64,000 bases of DNA from Hibiscus mutabilis (taxonomy: Eukaryota > Streptophyta > Magnoliopsida > Malvales > Malvaceae). Location of the stretch: contig CM033718.1 of the NCBI GenBank assembly GCA_019671005.1, positions 1,674,001-1,738,000 of the forward strand, in the 5' to 3' direction. The position numbers and the translations under genes are program-made. Position 1 is the first letter of the stretch, and each line of letters begins with the position of its first letter. Positions 48,238 to 60,673 of this stretch are shown piece after piece. A model generated the notes under the pieces. The model was given only the letters and a program-made list of their open reading frames with translations. It did not search any database and was not told where the DNA came from.

Positions 48238-48487
48238 ATTTTTTTAAACACTATTCAAAGGCCGGTTGAAATCCTCACTTGGATTTCAATTTTTGGGAAC
48301 TATTCAAACACTGGTTGAACTCCTTGGGGGTATTTTTTTATTTTTTCTAAAAGCACTATTCAAAAACGGGGTGCACTCCCCCAATGTACTGATTTGAACA
48401 GTAATATACAATATTGTGGGAAATAATTTGGTTCCAACCATATTTTTGGAATTAAAATATTCCAATACAATATTTTTGTAATTCCTC
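48238..48487 (-). repeat. MULE right terminal inverted repeat
   Basis: The complement of the left repeat. A further partial repeat of the CTATTCAAAGGCGG block lies just inside it (about 48200-48240), giving two nested versions of the same tail motif. It is the probable promoter side for the minus-strand transposase. Confidence 0.85.
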
Positions 48488-50081
48488 TATTGATAACTTA
48501 GCCTTTAATTATATGGTAAACCATTGCAATGGTTAGTTTTGTTTATAATAATTTATTTTTATTTTTCGAGTTAATTTTTTTTAATTATTTACATTACGTT
48601 CTATTATTTATATTAAATGTTGTTAGTTTGATGATGTACCAGGTTAGTAAAAGAAGTTGATTTTAAATTTGACCCCTGAACTTTAAATAAATATTAATTT
48701 TATTCTGAAACTTTAGATAAAATATCAAATTGACCATTGAATTTTAGATATAATATCAATTTAACACGTGGATCCTATCATAGTCACTCACCATCGACCG
48801 TCGCTCACACCATTGCCAATCACCTTCGGACGCCATTGACTGTCGTCGTCGATGACTGTTGGATCTAAAAAATTACAGTTCATTCCTTTTTAGCCTCTTG
48901 AACGGGAATTTAATATATGTTTCATCGAAAAGTTATAAAATAAAAATATTATACGTACATCAAGGTCGGTGTCCATCAACATTTTAAGCATTTTATCTAA
49001 AGGTTGGGGATAAAATTAGTATTGTATGTAAATTAGTCAAATTAAAAATTAAACTTTTTTATTAACGCGTCACAACATCAAACTAATAACATTTAATATC
49101 TCAGAGACCGAAATATTCTAAATGATTGTTGGACAAAAAGGGTTAAATTCGAAATAAATAGATAATAAAGTTAATATTAAACAGGAAAAAGAAAAATAGA
49201 AATTACAAGAATAAAAATAAGGTTCGAAATAACCGAAAACAAGATTCGAAATAACCAAAAATTGTGGTTGCTGAGGCCTGCACGAACATAGTTTCCTTAA
49301 GACAGATTCGACCGCTCTTCGGTGCTAGAGATCTTCAATCGTCGGCCTCCCAGGATACAACAACAGATGATTATCTTTAAAGCATAACTGAGTAATCACA
49401 AACGAACTCGAGCCTTCGACTATCACCAAAATAATGCAGGTTTTCCAAGAGAGAAAAGCTGTTGAAAACTGTTTATTTTCGTTTGTTTTTAAACTGAAGA
49501 GAGGCCATGTATTTATAGGGGAAAATTAGGTTAAACCTGACTCAAAAAATATTCAGAAAATCAATTTAAAGTGGTAAAATATGCGCAGGTCCATGTAGGG
49601 CCCGACCAGTCTGAACATTCGCATCGCCCACGTCGTACGCGTGCGCCCCAACCCGAATGGGATTGGATTTGCACCCCCCTGAGCGCGAGGCACAGGTTCA
49701 ACTCAAGTCATTCAATGACCACAAAGTGAGTAAATGTATATAAACACTTCTCGTTCTATTTATCCCATCAATGTGGGATTGGGGGTTTCTATTTCCTTTT
49801 CTCAATTCACACCTCCTTACTTTGAGCATCAATTTCTCATTCATTACTCATCCGTTTTGAGCATATGAGATATTGTTGTAAAGGTCTCATGGATTAGAAT
49901 AAGATCCAATCAAATCCTTATTCAAATATCCACCTTTATCCATTCGAAGTATGGCTTAAAGTTACCATTTTATCATGTTTTTTCAACAATGATAACGTAA
50001 ATAATAAAAATGTTACTTTTTAAAATCGATGAATAAAAATAAACACTTGTAAAATCAAAAATTTCTTAAATATAAATATAA
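48488..50081. other. Intergenic, probably decayed repeat
   Basis: No supported gene. A GC-richer island at about 49590-49720 stands out from its AT-rich surroundings. An AATTTTAAATTTGACCCCTGAACTT-type low-complexity stretch around 48660-48770 resembles common plant repeat DNA. No boundaries could be placed. Confidence 0.45.
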
Positions 50082-50086
50082 GTTTT

Positions 50087-50331
50087 TGTTATGAATAAAT
50101 TAAAGAGCAAGAATAAAATAGATGAACAATAACAAGATGAGAGAAAGAGAGAGAGAGAGATTTGTATTATATTCTCAAAGTAGGGTTGTGTACAATGCTT
50201 TCTCCAAACTCTATATTTTTAGGCATAAGATGGAAACCTTAATTTCAATGGGTATTAAGCCCTAATAATAAAGTACATTAAAGTCTCATTTAATATATGG
50301 ATATCCACCATAAATAAAGATATTCATAACA
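50087..50331 (-). repeat. Left LTR of Copia element
   Basis: 245 bp with TGTTATGAAT at one end and ATTCATAACA at the other. A (GA)n run lies at about 50140-50160. Differs from the right LTR at scattered positions. Confidence 0.88.
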
Positions 50332-51104
50332 CTCCCCATTGGATATCCATGAAGATAATGTGTCTCGTTAAAACCTTACTAAGGTAAAAACCCTATGGGA
50401 AAAAATTTTCTTAGTGAAGGAAAAATAGTACACACATCTTTGATACGCATAACATGTTGCCTCGTTAAAAACCTTACCAGGAAAGTCCATTGGGACAAAA
50501 CCTCGATTAAGGAAAAAAGAGTGCAACACGTATTTACTTCCCCTCATGAAAATATCGCATAAGATCTTTGAATCTTCATAATTCAATCTTGTATATAATC
50601 TTCAAATGTTGAAGTAGACTATGCACTAATAAATAGATCTTACAAATTACTGCTTGAAAGGATTCATCGAATACTATTTTTTGAAGATCATGAGGGACGA
50701 AACTTTGAAGAAATATGTTTCATTTTGTCACATTTGATGTATCCACCTTGATATATAAATTTTGCATATCTCTACACAAGATAGCTTGCATCTTATCTTG
50801 TGAAAGCAATTCACATATCTTCTGGATATGTTTAGCCAAACACATATTTTGTCTTTACCTTATGCATAGAAATTATTTACATGGTCTGGAAAGGCATCGA
50901 GTTTTGAAAGATCTAAAGGTAATGGTCTCGTAGCACTTAGATAGTATTTCTGGACCAACTAAGATATGATGCTTCCAGATCAATTAATATATATATGTGG
51001 TGCTTTTGGCCTAAGAATTTCATCACCCTTTTTCTCAATGGCAGAATAGATCTTTGTTTACATTAAGATACCTAGCAACCATAAGGGTGATCAACGAATA
51101 TGCG

Positions 51105-51654
51105 TTATGCATGTAACGTCTCTTTAACATTTTTCTGTGTATGTCGATTGATGCACAAGGATCCCATTGTTAAGGAGGTCTCTTCATGAGTGTCAACGAT
51201 ATTCAAATCATCAACATACACAACAACAACAATGACAAAGCCAGAGACAAACCTCTTAATAAAAAATGCTCGGGGAAATTGAATCATTCTTATAGCCTTC
51301 CGCTAATAAGTATTCATTGAGGCGATGATACAATATGCACCCAATTTTCATAAATAGATAAGTTCAATTTGATTGAATAGTGTTCTCGAGAACTTGAATT
51401 AACTGCTTTTGTAGTCTAAATCCTTCTAGAAGTTCCATGTAAATATTATTATCAAGAGGCTCATACAAATAGGATGTAACGACATCCATTAGGCGGAAAC
51501 TAAGTCTTTTATTGCCAGAATAATAAAAATCTTTTGCATCCACCACCTGGGAGTATGTTTCCTCATAATCGATTCTAGGTCTATGTGAGAATCCTTGTAC
51601 AATCAAACGAGTTTTATATCTCACAATTTCCCTTTTTTTATTTCTCTTTCTCAC
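51105..51654 (-). pseudogene. Copia reverse transcriptase fragment
   Basis: Two open pieces hold RT blocks: RYKTRLIVQGFSHRP, YEETYSQVVDA and LDNNIYMELLEGF in 51654-51364, and VVVVYVDDLNIV (the YVDD catalytic motif) in 51287-51105. They lie in different frames, and the segment between is damaged. RNase H was not recognised further left. Confidence 0.75.
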
Positions 51655-54600
51655 AAAGACTCATTTATATCTACGGGTTTTACACCTTTCAGCATATGAA
51701 CTATAGGCCCGAATATTTCTCCTTTCGAAAGAGATTTTAGTTTCGCCTTAATTGCCTCTCTCTATTTTTGCCAATCATTTCTTTGTTTACATTGTCCAAT
51801 TGACAATAGTTCATGATCCACATCAAAATCTCTAGTGTTATATTGCATAAAATGTATTATCGACGTCGAGTTGATTTCAGTTTCACTTATTACCAGACAT
51901 GACATAATCTATTGAGATTTCTTTATTATCATGTACCTGAGTCATGCCAATGTCTCTGTTGGAGAGCTTTTAATCTCTTCTAGATATTTTCATAATACGT
52001 TGATTCCTCGATCAGACCATCATAAAATATAGCTCTTTTTATTTTTTCGAAGATTTTTATCTTTAGAACCTACTTGTCTACCACGCTGCAGGCATAAGTT
52101 AGACTCATTAACAACTAGTGTTTGTGCTTCTGGGACCTCAAATTTAATCAGAGCATTCATAGCTGATATATGTGACTTAGCCACTCTTTTAGGGTCAGCA
52201 AAACCATCTGGCAATTGATTTGCTAAGTTTTGTACATGAATTGTCCTTTGAACTTCTAGTTCACATAGACATTGTTGATTACGTGGATCAAAATAAGATA
52301 ATGATAATTCATTCCAATATATATTTTTTTTCGGCTGTGTATTTTCTCCCCCCTAATGTTGGGAAAACCGACTCATTAAAATGGTAGTCAGTAAATCGAG
52401 TTGTAAACAAATTCCTCATATGAAACTCGAGATATTTAATTATCGAAGGAGATTCAAATTCGAAATATATTCCCAACATCCTTTGAGGACTCATCTTTGT
52501 GCGTTGTGATGGAGCAATTAGAACATATACCGCACACTTAAAAATTCTAAGATGAGAACTACTTGGTTCCTGAGCAAAAACCATATGTAATGGAGAGAAC
52601 TTATGATAATTTGTTGACTTGATGCGAATTAGTGATGCTGCATATAAAATGGCATGTCACCAGCATTATCAAGAGTGATTATCTTTAGGGTAATATGGAA
52701 AATGTGCTCATAATTTTATCAACTGAGAAAGTAACCTTACAAACGCCAAGTTGCGGGTTGATAACAAGGATACATATGACCATATAGTCGATGCATCGGT
52801 TAAAATTGCAAACTATCTAGATGATCTATAAAAAGGGTGTACGAGCCCATATATATCACCATGTATCCATTCCAGAAAATTAATAGATTCATAATCTATC
52901 TTAGTTGGTGATGGTTGAATAATTTATTTGCCTTGATTGCAAGCATCACATGAAAAACATTACTTTGAAGAATCTATCAGTTCTTCAAAAAATAACCACA
53001 TCAAGTATCAATAGCTTTTCACATCATAATTGAACCCGGATGACCTAACTGGTCATGTCAAATAATAAAGTTATCAGTAAACTTTTGGTTTACAATAGCA
53101 TGAGCTTCAATTTGTACTAATCCTTGTGTAGTACAATCCGGATGATAGTGTATGTAATTTTGTCAAGATTTTCTTATTGCCTTGGTTTATACTCATAATA
53201 TAGAGATAGTCAGCATCCCCTTGACTAATAGTCACAATATAATATTCATTTCTGTGAATATCTTTAAAATTCAACAAGTTTCTTTGCCATTTTGGCGAGT
53301 AACGCATTGTGAATATGGAATAGAGTTATATTTGGCAATAACATATTTTCTCTTTCGTAGCCTTCTATGATATTAGTACTTCCGGATATAGTACTCGCAT
53401 TATTCGCTTGCATTTTAAATGGGAAAATATGTATAATTATGCACCTTTCAATATGTGCTTTGTTCCATTCACTTCGGGGAATGAAAAATATGTGCTTTGT
53501 ACCATTCACTTCAGGGAATGAAACATACTAAATATAACACATATCAAATCAATTATCTATCAAAGATAATGTCACAAGAACTTATTACTCTTCTGGAGCA
53601 TTAATATTTTAGTACTTTGATATATAGTACTCACATTTCCCCCCTTGCATTTAAATGGAAAAAATAGTACTTATGCTTAAGTATAGTATGAGTACTCGCA
53701 CTGCTGCTAAACATAAATCGCCACAATTCATTGCAAATTTTATTCTGAAAATAATCATATTCTTTAAAGGATAAATTAACATAAAGTAAATTAACATAAA
53801 TAAATAATAAATAAAACAAATTAACATAAAACAAAATAAATAACGGATCAATTATTCTCTTTAGAGGTTATAAGGGAAATAAAATAAATGACGAATTATT
53901 CCCTTCAAGGGTTATGAGGAAATCAACAATATCTAATTGAGTTGGACCAAAAATGCCATAATTATTTTCGCCATTTTCGTAAATAAAATTTGTTTATATT
54001 TTCTTTCATTTATCATTCATGATTGTGGATAAAGGTCCATAATGCTTCGGCGTTTGACAAGTATGAGATCAATGGTTTGTACCATCGCGTTGATAACATA
54101 AAATTTTTAATATGATCTCTATCATTCTTGTCACCCTTATAATCCCACTTCTTGTGGGTATAAGTATTCTTAAAATGACCATAATGTCTATGTCCATAGT
54201 CTTGACCATGACCACAACTACTAATGTGGCATCTATTATAAAATCTCGCATTCACTTCAGGGAATGGAGTGGAGCAGTGGGCCTTTAAAACATTTTTCAC
54301 GATATTGTGTCTGAGGACAACATTATTTACTTGAAAACTAGAGTAGGTTTTTTTAACATATCCTCGTCAATAATATTTTGACCACATAACTTCAATTTGA
54401 AGTAATTCGAAGCATAGCAGAGTTGTACTCGCTTACTGATTTAAAATCTTGCAATCTCAGATGCAACCAACCATATTGAGTTTTAGGTAGAATAACATTT
54501 TCTGATGGTCATATCGTTCCTTTAGATTACTTCAAGGAATAAGAGGATATTTCACCGTTAAATATTCAGATTTCAACCCCTCATAGAGGTGACAGCGAAG

Positions 54601-55436
54601 AAGTATAATGGCTCTGGCCTTATTTTGAGCAGATTATTCCAAAGATTTAATCCTCGTACGCGGCATTGTTAAACCAGTTCACAAGGTCCTTTAGAAACCT
54701 TCTTTGAGACCAATAGCCTCACAGAACGGGATGTCCAGCCAATATACTTGGATTAAACCAACAAAACAGCGAACATAAAATTACCATAATATATAACAGT
54801 CTTCTTGTATATTATAAATCACCATAAATTATTGCACTTTAAAATCGTAATTTAAAGAATAAAAAATAGAGTTTATCGATATTGATTTTCCTCTCGAGGA
54901 CAATGGAGACATAGCAATTGACCAAGACAGCTTCTCATAATCTATTTATGTCATGTCTCTTTTCAAGCCATTTAAACACGTATAAAACTCAAAACATGGT
55001 TAAAAACATTAATTTCCATCAATAAAATAACATAAACAAAGGCTAAAGAACAAAAGGGAACCTCAATATATTTAAAATCTCATCTTTTGATTCATAAAGT
55101 TCGTGGAATATTTAATCGAGAGATGAAAAGAATCCATAATCGAATATAATAAATTCAAAAACAAAAAAAAAGACAAAAAATATCCCTAAAATTAGTTTAT
55201 GACCTATGATTGGATTATAAAAAAACCTAAAATCAGTAAGGGAATAATATCTCTAACATCGATCCATAAGAAATTTTCATAAATAAATTAAATTGATTTT
55301 TCTTACCGTCTCAAGAACACAATAAGCATACCAGACTTTTCAAGCTGAGTTAAATATATAGTAGATGTGATCACCAATATCAAATTGGAATTTTTCCCAA
55401 GAATCTTGGTAATGGAGCGAGATCGTGCTGATAACG

Positions 55437-55678
55437 TGTTGTGAATAAAGTAAATGCAAGAATAAAATAGATGAACAAGAACAAGATGAGAGAAAGAGAG
55501 AGAGAGGCTTGTATTATATTCTTAAAGTAGAGTTGTGTATAATGCTTTCTCCAAACTCTATATTTATAGGCATAAGATGGAAACTCTAATTTCATTGGGT
55601 ATTAAGCACTAATAATAAAGTACATTAAAGTCTCATTTAATATATAAATATCTACTTTAAATAAAGATATTCATAACA
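55437..55678 (-). repeat. Right LTR of Copia element
   Basis: 242 bp. On the minus strand this is the 5' LTR, followed by the leader. It keeps a CTATATTTATAGG stretch near 55556. Confidence 0.88.
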
Positions 55679-55683
55679 GTTTT

Positions 55684-58600
55684 AAAATTTTAAAGATATA
55701 TTTGAGTCGTACTTATGTAAATTGTGTATCGTTTAAAGAATGATTTTATTTCGACTAAAAAAAAGGAAGGGATAGTGTTAGATGATTGTTGTGGTTGATG
55801 AGTCACCGTTGGAGCCATAATTAATGATGGTGATTAATTAGGTTAAAAAGGAACATCATTGTTGGATTGATGTATTCTAAATCCGTGATAAGACTCGTAG
55901 TATCCTCCAAACAATGAATCAAAATAGGAAAATTCTGGAGAATTTACTTAAATATTACACTTATTTTTTCCCTCGTATAGCACAAGTCATTTTATTTCTA
56001 TAAATATTGTAATTGCTACGTGATTTTAAAGATGATACCACATGAATCCGTTGTTGAACAATGATTCAATTTATCGAATTAAAAAATAGAGATATTGTTT
56101 AAAGTCGGAGGCTCTTGCCACCGACTTTCATGTATTACTATTCGTAGTCAGATTCTAATGGTTCCAACTTTACTTTTTTATTCGGAAAAACAAAAATACT
56201 ATTCAAAGTCAGATTCTAATGGTTTCAACTTTACTTTCACTGTAGAAAGTATAATATTTGTAGAAATAAAATGGCTTGTGCCATACTTGGAGAAAAAGAA
56301 AAGTTAAGTGTCATATTTAAGAAAACTCTTCGAAAATTCTATTCATAAAAATAGAAAAATTATTAACACTACATATCAAAATAATGATTTTTAAATAATT
56401 ATAAAAAATATTAAAAATTCGACATGTAATTAATAATATTTTAAAACATAATTAAAATTTGGATTGAATAGCTTTTCATGTTTTTATTAGTATTCTTAAT
56501 CTTTAATTTAAAAAATTAGTATTAAAATTTTCAATCTCCCACAAACCCTAGACTCATCTCTAAATCCTTTCTTTTTCGTAACCGTCGATGCCTGATCTGA
56601 TATCATTATCGCCGGAGATCCCAAACCCTAAATTAATGACAGAAAAAATAATTGCAGTTGAAATCCAAGACTATTGGCAATTTGGCAGCATCGAATATGA
56701 TAGCCCAATGAAGAAAAATGTAATTGCAGTTAGTACAATTGGCACCATCGAATATGACAGTCCAATGAAGAAAAAAATAATTGTAGTTGAAATCCAAGAC
56801 TAATAGAAGATTTTAATACCAATATTTTAAATTAAAGATTAAAAAATATTAAATATTAAACACTATTAATTACCAAAGGTTATTGTAATTTTTAATAATT
56901 ATTTAAAAGTTGTTAAAAAATTAATGGTATATAACAATGTGTAATATTAATGATATATAGCTGTATGTGTCGCCTGTACTAGATTCATTTAATAAAATAT
57001 AATAATATTTTTATATAAATCTTAATTCTAATCTTATTAGAGAGGAAGAGAAAGGAAAACATAATGATTTTTGGAGGCCACTTTTACCTTAGGCTTAAAG
57101 CCACATTAACTCACAAGTTCCCTTTTATGTATTACACAAATATTTATTTAAAACAAAGAGAAAATTCCTTAAAAAAGGCATAGGTAAAGTTTGATTCTTG
57201 GTATAGATAAGATGTGTTTGTGGGCCATTAGGGACACTAACTTTGGAAAGGGGACAAAGAAGAAACAAATTACCTTTTCTTCTTTTGTTATTTGCATAAA
57301 TTTGATTCCTCACAAAATGGACCGAAACTTGATTTTTAAGCTTTGGAATCACTTGGTTTATTACATCAATCAATGTTGGATTTCTAATTCCTAAAGTAAA
57401 TAATTAAGGAAGGATTTGGATGACATTACTAGCTTATTCTTTATTATAATCTTTTTAGCTTCCCAAAGTGTTACTAAGTTAACCTTTTTCTCATTCTTGG
57501 ATAAATAAAAAATATTTTTGTATAATTATTGGTATTAACTTGTTGATCAACTAATTGGTATCAAGTACTGTAAAAGTTCATTATAGGAGCGATCATTTCA
57601 ACTTAGTTTACTTTATTCACAAAGTTATATTTTAACTTCTAACCTTACTTAAGAGACCTAACGTCTCATTCCGCTAAATTAACTTATAGTTGATAAAAAA
57701 CAATTATTAGTTGTATTTAACAAAAAAAAAAAATTCAACCACCTCTCCATAAAAAAATATCTCACTTTTCCCCAAAATATATAAAATAAAAATAGAATTT
57801 CATAGCATATCAGAATGAGATTTGTTTTTGTAAGTTTGTATAATTAGATATAATAAACTACATACAAGCACAAAAATAAAATAAAATCAAATATTTTTAA
57901 TTGTATAAATATTCATATAAACATACAAATATTGTTATGTATATTAGAATTTTAAATATTTTCAATAATCAAATTAAAAAAAAGCACAAAAAGCCTATAA
58001 CTATTGGTGGAAAATAAAAGATAGAAATTGAAAGGATGGATGCGTTTGACCAAATGTGTAATCAAGAAGGGTATTATAGTACTTTGAATAACTCCAATAA
58101 TAGTATACAAGTAACTTGGAAGACAACTCACATTTTTTTTATTTGATGTTAAGGGATTAATAATTCAACACTTTTGGATTTTACAACTTTTACCTTAGCA
58201 ACTGTCCTTTTATTTCTCTCCCTAACATTTTTTTACATGATTGGCAAAGGCCCTAGTCTTGATATTGGTTATAAATAGCCGACATTTTCTTTATTTTTTT
58301 ATTTTTAAATTTAATAATTTTGTTTTTATGACATATTTTTTTTACTTTTAGGTACATATTTTATTTATCTTTTGACACATTTTTTTAATCGATTGTTTGG
58401 ATTTGACGTCTACCCTCGAATTGAATTTGAGTACAAGCTCACAATCACCACTCTTGTTTGCAATTGAATTGCAACAATGACTATGTTGTAAATATGTCTT
58501 ATTATTGTAATATGTATATATTTTTTTAATGTTGTTTGTTGTTGATTTTTTAATATATATATTTTTATAATCACGTTGATTTTTATCTTTCATAGTCTAG

Positions 58601-58789
58601 AGATTAACTTTTTTGTGTTTTTAAGAATATGTTCGGATTAAATTTATTTAATTAAGTTGTAAGCTTTATTCTATTTTTGAATCTTTCCTCTTTTAATAAA
58701 ACTAACATTCTCCTATTCAAAAATAATAATTCATCACTAATCAAAAATAATAATTCATCACATTTAAAAAAAATCTAATTAATAAAAAA
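55684..58789. other. Intergenic region
   Basis: No convincing gene. A short direct duplication at 56145-56180 and 56205-56240 shares CAGATTCTAATGGTT and CAACTTTACTTT. A small ATG frame at 56588-56803 has an internal near-repeat (IEYDSPMKK twice, with IAVEIQD and IVVEIQD at the ends); it matches no family I know and may be a captured exon fragment. Long AT-rich stretches fill the rest. Confidence 0.45.
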
Positions 58790-59016
58790 ACTTTGATGCC
58801 ATGTAAACTTTAGTTTACACATGATTTTTAATTTTAGGGGTTAGTATTTTAGTTTAGAGTTTAGGTTGTAAGGTTTAGAATTTAAGGTTAGTGCTTAGAA
58901 TTTAGAGTATAGGGTTTAGCTTTCAAGGGTAAGGTTAGAAATTTAAGATTTAAATTTTATAGTGTAGATATACATACTTGTGTAAAATTAGTTTAACGGT
59001 ATGTGTATAAAAACTT
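58790..59016. mobile_element. Telomere-motif MITE, copy G
   Basis: The left end CTTTGATGCCATGTAAAC and the complement of the right end (AGTTTTTATACACATACC) pair imperfectly, and both continue into (T)TTACACA(T/A)G. The interior has degenerate TTTAGGG/TTTAGAAT words. It abuts the 448 bp foldback element at 59019. Confidence 0.5.
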
Positions 59017-59018
59017 TA

Positions 59019-59466
59019 AGGTAAACTACACATATGACCACGTAACTATGGGGTGGTGTTAATTTGATCACTATACTTTCAATTTTGGAAAAATTTACCA
59101 CATAACTATTTAAGTGGTTTCAGTCAAGCCACCAACCATTAAAAAATAATGGAGAAGCTGACGTGACTGTTAAATAAACTAGTATAATTACATTTTTGAT
59201 CCTTATTATTTACACAATCTATCAATTTAGTCTTAATTTTAATTTAATAAAATAAATTAATTATTTTTGTGTAAATAACGGGGACCAAATATATAATTAT
59301 ATCAGTTTATTTAACAGCTACTTCAGCCTCTCCCGTTATTTTTTACCAGTTGGTGGCCTGATTGGAATCACTTAAATAGTTCCGCGGTAAATTTATTAAA
59401 ATTGAAAGTATAGTGGTCAAATTGACATCAACCTCATAACTAAGTGGTCATCTATGTAGTTTACCC
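59019..59466. mobile_element. 448 bp foldback element upstream of the GRAS gene
   Basis: The two halves are inverted copies of each other over about 200 bp. The left starts GGTAAACTACACATATGACC, and the complement of the right end starts GGTAAACTACATAGATGACC; further shared blocks are CACTATACTTTCAATTTT, AACTATTTAAGTG and CTGTTAAATAAACT. Arms meet in an AT-rich centre near 59230. No coding capacity. It ends roughly 150 bp before the likely 5' UTR of the GRAS gene. Confidence 0.8.
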
Positions 59467-59539
59467 AAAATTTCACCGCGCTGATGTGACTCTTTACAAA
59501 AAGAATTAAATCAACTCTTTGCTGTCTTATTTCCAATCT

Positions 59540-60673
59540 CTTAACTCTGAATCATTCCTTAGAACAAGATGACCCCATTGCTTTGATGTTGCAAGTGAAT
59601 TCATTCTCAAATTGAATAAGGTTTGTTTTTTTCGTGGTTGAATTTTCTGGAGTTCTGGTCTTTTGCTGTTCTTTTGGTTGGAATTTTAGCTGTTTTATAC
59701 TCTTTCTGATGTTCAAAGTTCTGGGTTTTTTTAATCTTCAAAATCGCTCGCATGTCTCTATTCGCCATGTTTATGGTTGATGTTTGATTCTGTTAAGGAA
59801 TTGTTTCAAACATTTGGTTGCTTACTGGGTTGTTCGTACTTGTCAGAAACCTTGTTGGAAATGACAGAATCAGAGAAAGAAAAGGAAGATAACGTTTTGA
59901 TGAAGAAATAAATGACCTTTTTTTGAACTCTTTAATAGTTTTTGATCAGTAAAAAAGAAAAAAAGTGAGAGTTGTTCAGTTCTGGAGTGTGTTGCTAAAT
60001 ATGCCGAACTCTGACCTGAAATCTGGGTTTACAAAAGGGAATCAAAGCTTTAATTTGGAGTAGAAGTCATTTGTGTAGACTGGAATTGAAGTTTTTAGTT
60101 GATATTTTGGGCTAAATGTTGTTTGAATATCTTATTAATGTACTTAATTTTGTCTCCTCCTGCTTCAAAGATGTGTTGAAGCTTTAATCTGGGTTTACTG
60201 GGTTGTGATTATTGCTATCTGCATTCATTGATACGTTCTATATGGTATAAACCATAGTGTAAATATTTGCTTAGGGTTCCTTCAAATCAACATCGAATGT
60301 TATTGTTGTGGCTTGCTGAATCTACAACTTCTATTACAACCTGGTGCTGCCAGCTGAACTTGTTTCAAAATTTTGCAGATCATATTGAGATAGATGGAAA
60401 GAATCTGGATTTGGGTGAAGGATCATGGCAATGTTGATTTGTGTCTCATCAGTTTGCAAGCAGCATTTTGCATATAGAGAGAATCCAAGGTTTCTTAAGT
60501 TACCACAATGAAAATGCTGAATTCTGGAGTCCGACTAGAATTTTCATTTTAGTTCGAAACAATCCCACCAGGCTTGAATCCTTCGATCGCTCCAACCCTC
60601 ACGAGGGGACAGAAACTGTCCAAGTAAACCGTCCCCATCCATGCAAGCATTCCCGCAACACTGAAGCTCGGTC
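59540..60673 (+). promoter_or_regulatory. GRAS gene 5' UTR with a likely intron and uORFs
   Basis: A GT at 59621 (after TTGAATAAG) and an AG at 60377-60378 (TTTTGCAG) suggest a 758 bp intron in the leader, common in PAT1-type genes. The retained leader has an ATG at 60394 giving a 27-codon upstream frame (stop 60475-60477). A second ATG at 60641 opens a 7-codon frame, in frame with the main ATG, which stops at 60662-60664, nine bases before it. Such uORFs would be expected to lower translation. Confidence 0.5.

Larger units (their letters stand above)
31171..48487. mobile_element. Large Mutator-like element (MULE) carrying a plant mobile domain gene
   Basis: Terminal inverted repeats of about 250 bp flank the unit: the left runs 31171-31430 and the right, inverted, about 48238-48487. 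Shared blocks include ATATGGTTGGAACCAAATTA, TTCAAATCAGTACA and GGATTTCAACCGGCC. Inside, a plant-mobile-domain pseudogene (+) and a MULE transposase pseudogene (-) face each other tail to tail. Two later insertions account for 9.9 kb: a solo LTR (32016-35942) and an Athila-like element (39497-45455). Without them and their duplicated target bases the MULE would be about 7.4 kb. No convincing 9 bp target duplication was seen at the outer ends, so it may be old or rearranged. Confidence 0.85.
50087..55678 (-). mobile_element. Complete but degenerate Copia element (TSD GTTTT)
   Basis: LTRs at 50087-50331 and 55437-55678 are close copies, both starting TGTT(A/G)TGAATAAA and ending TATTCATAACA, with GTTTT duplicated at 50082-50086 and 55679-55683. 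Minus-strand order from the right: leader with CGTTATCAGCACGATC next to the LTR; gag and zinc region (about 54500-54010); protease/pre-integrase remnants (53500-53100); integrase end (52584-52309: EPSSSHLRIFKCAVYVL); RT (51654-51364: RYKTRLIVQGFSHRP, IDYEETYSQVVDA; then YVDDLNI near 51210). Many stops and frameshifts are present. All parts are in the right order for Ty1/Copia, but none is open over its full length. Confidence 0.88.

Noticed and set aside
31171..48487. A 9 bp target duplication for the MULE
   Set aside because: I compared several registers at the two ends and found no convincing 8-10 bp match, so none is claimed.
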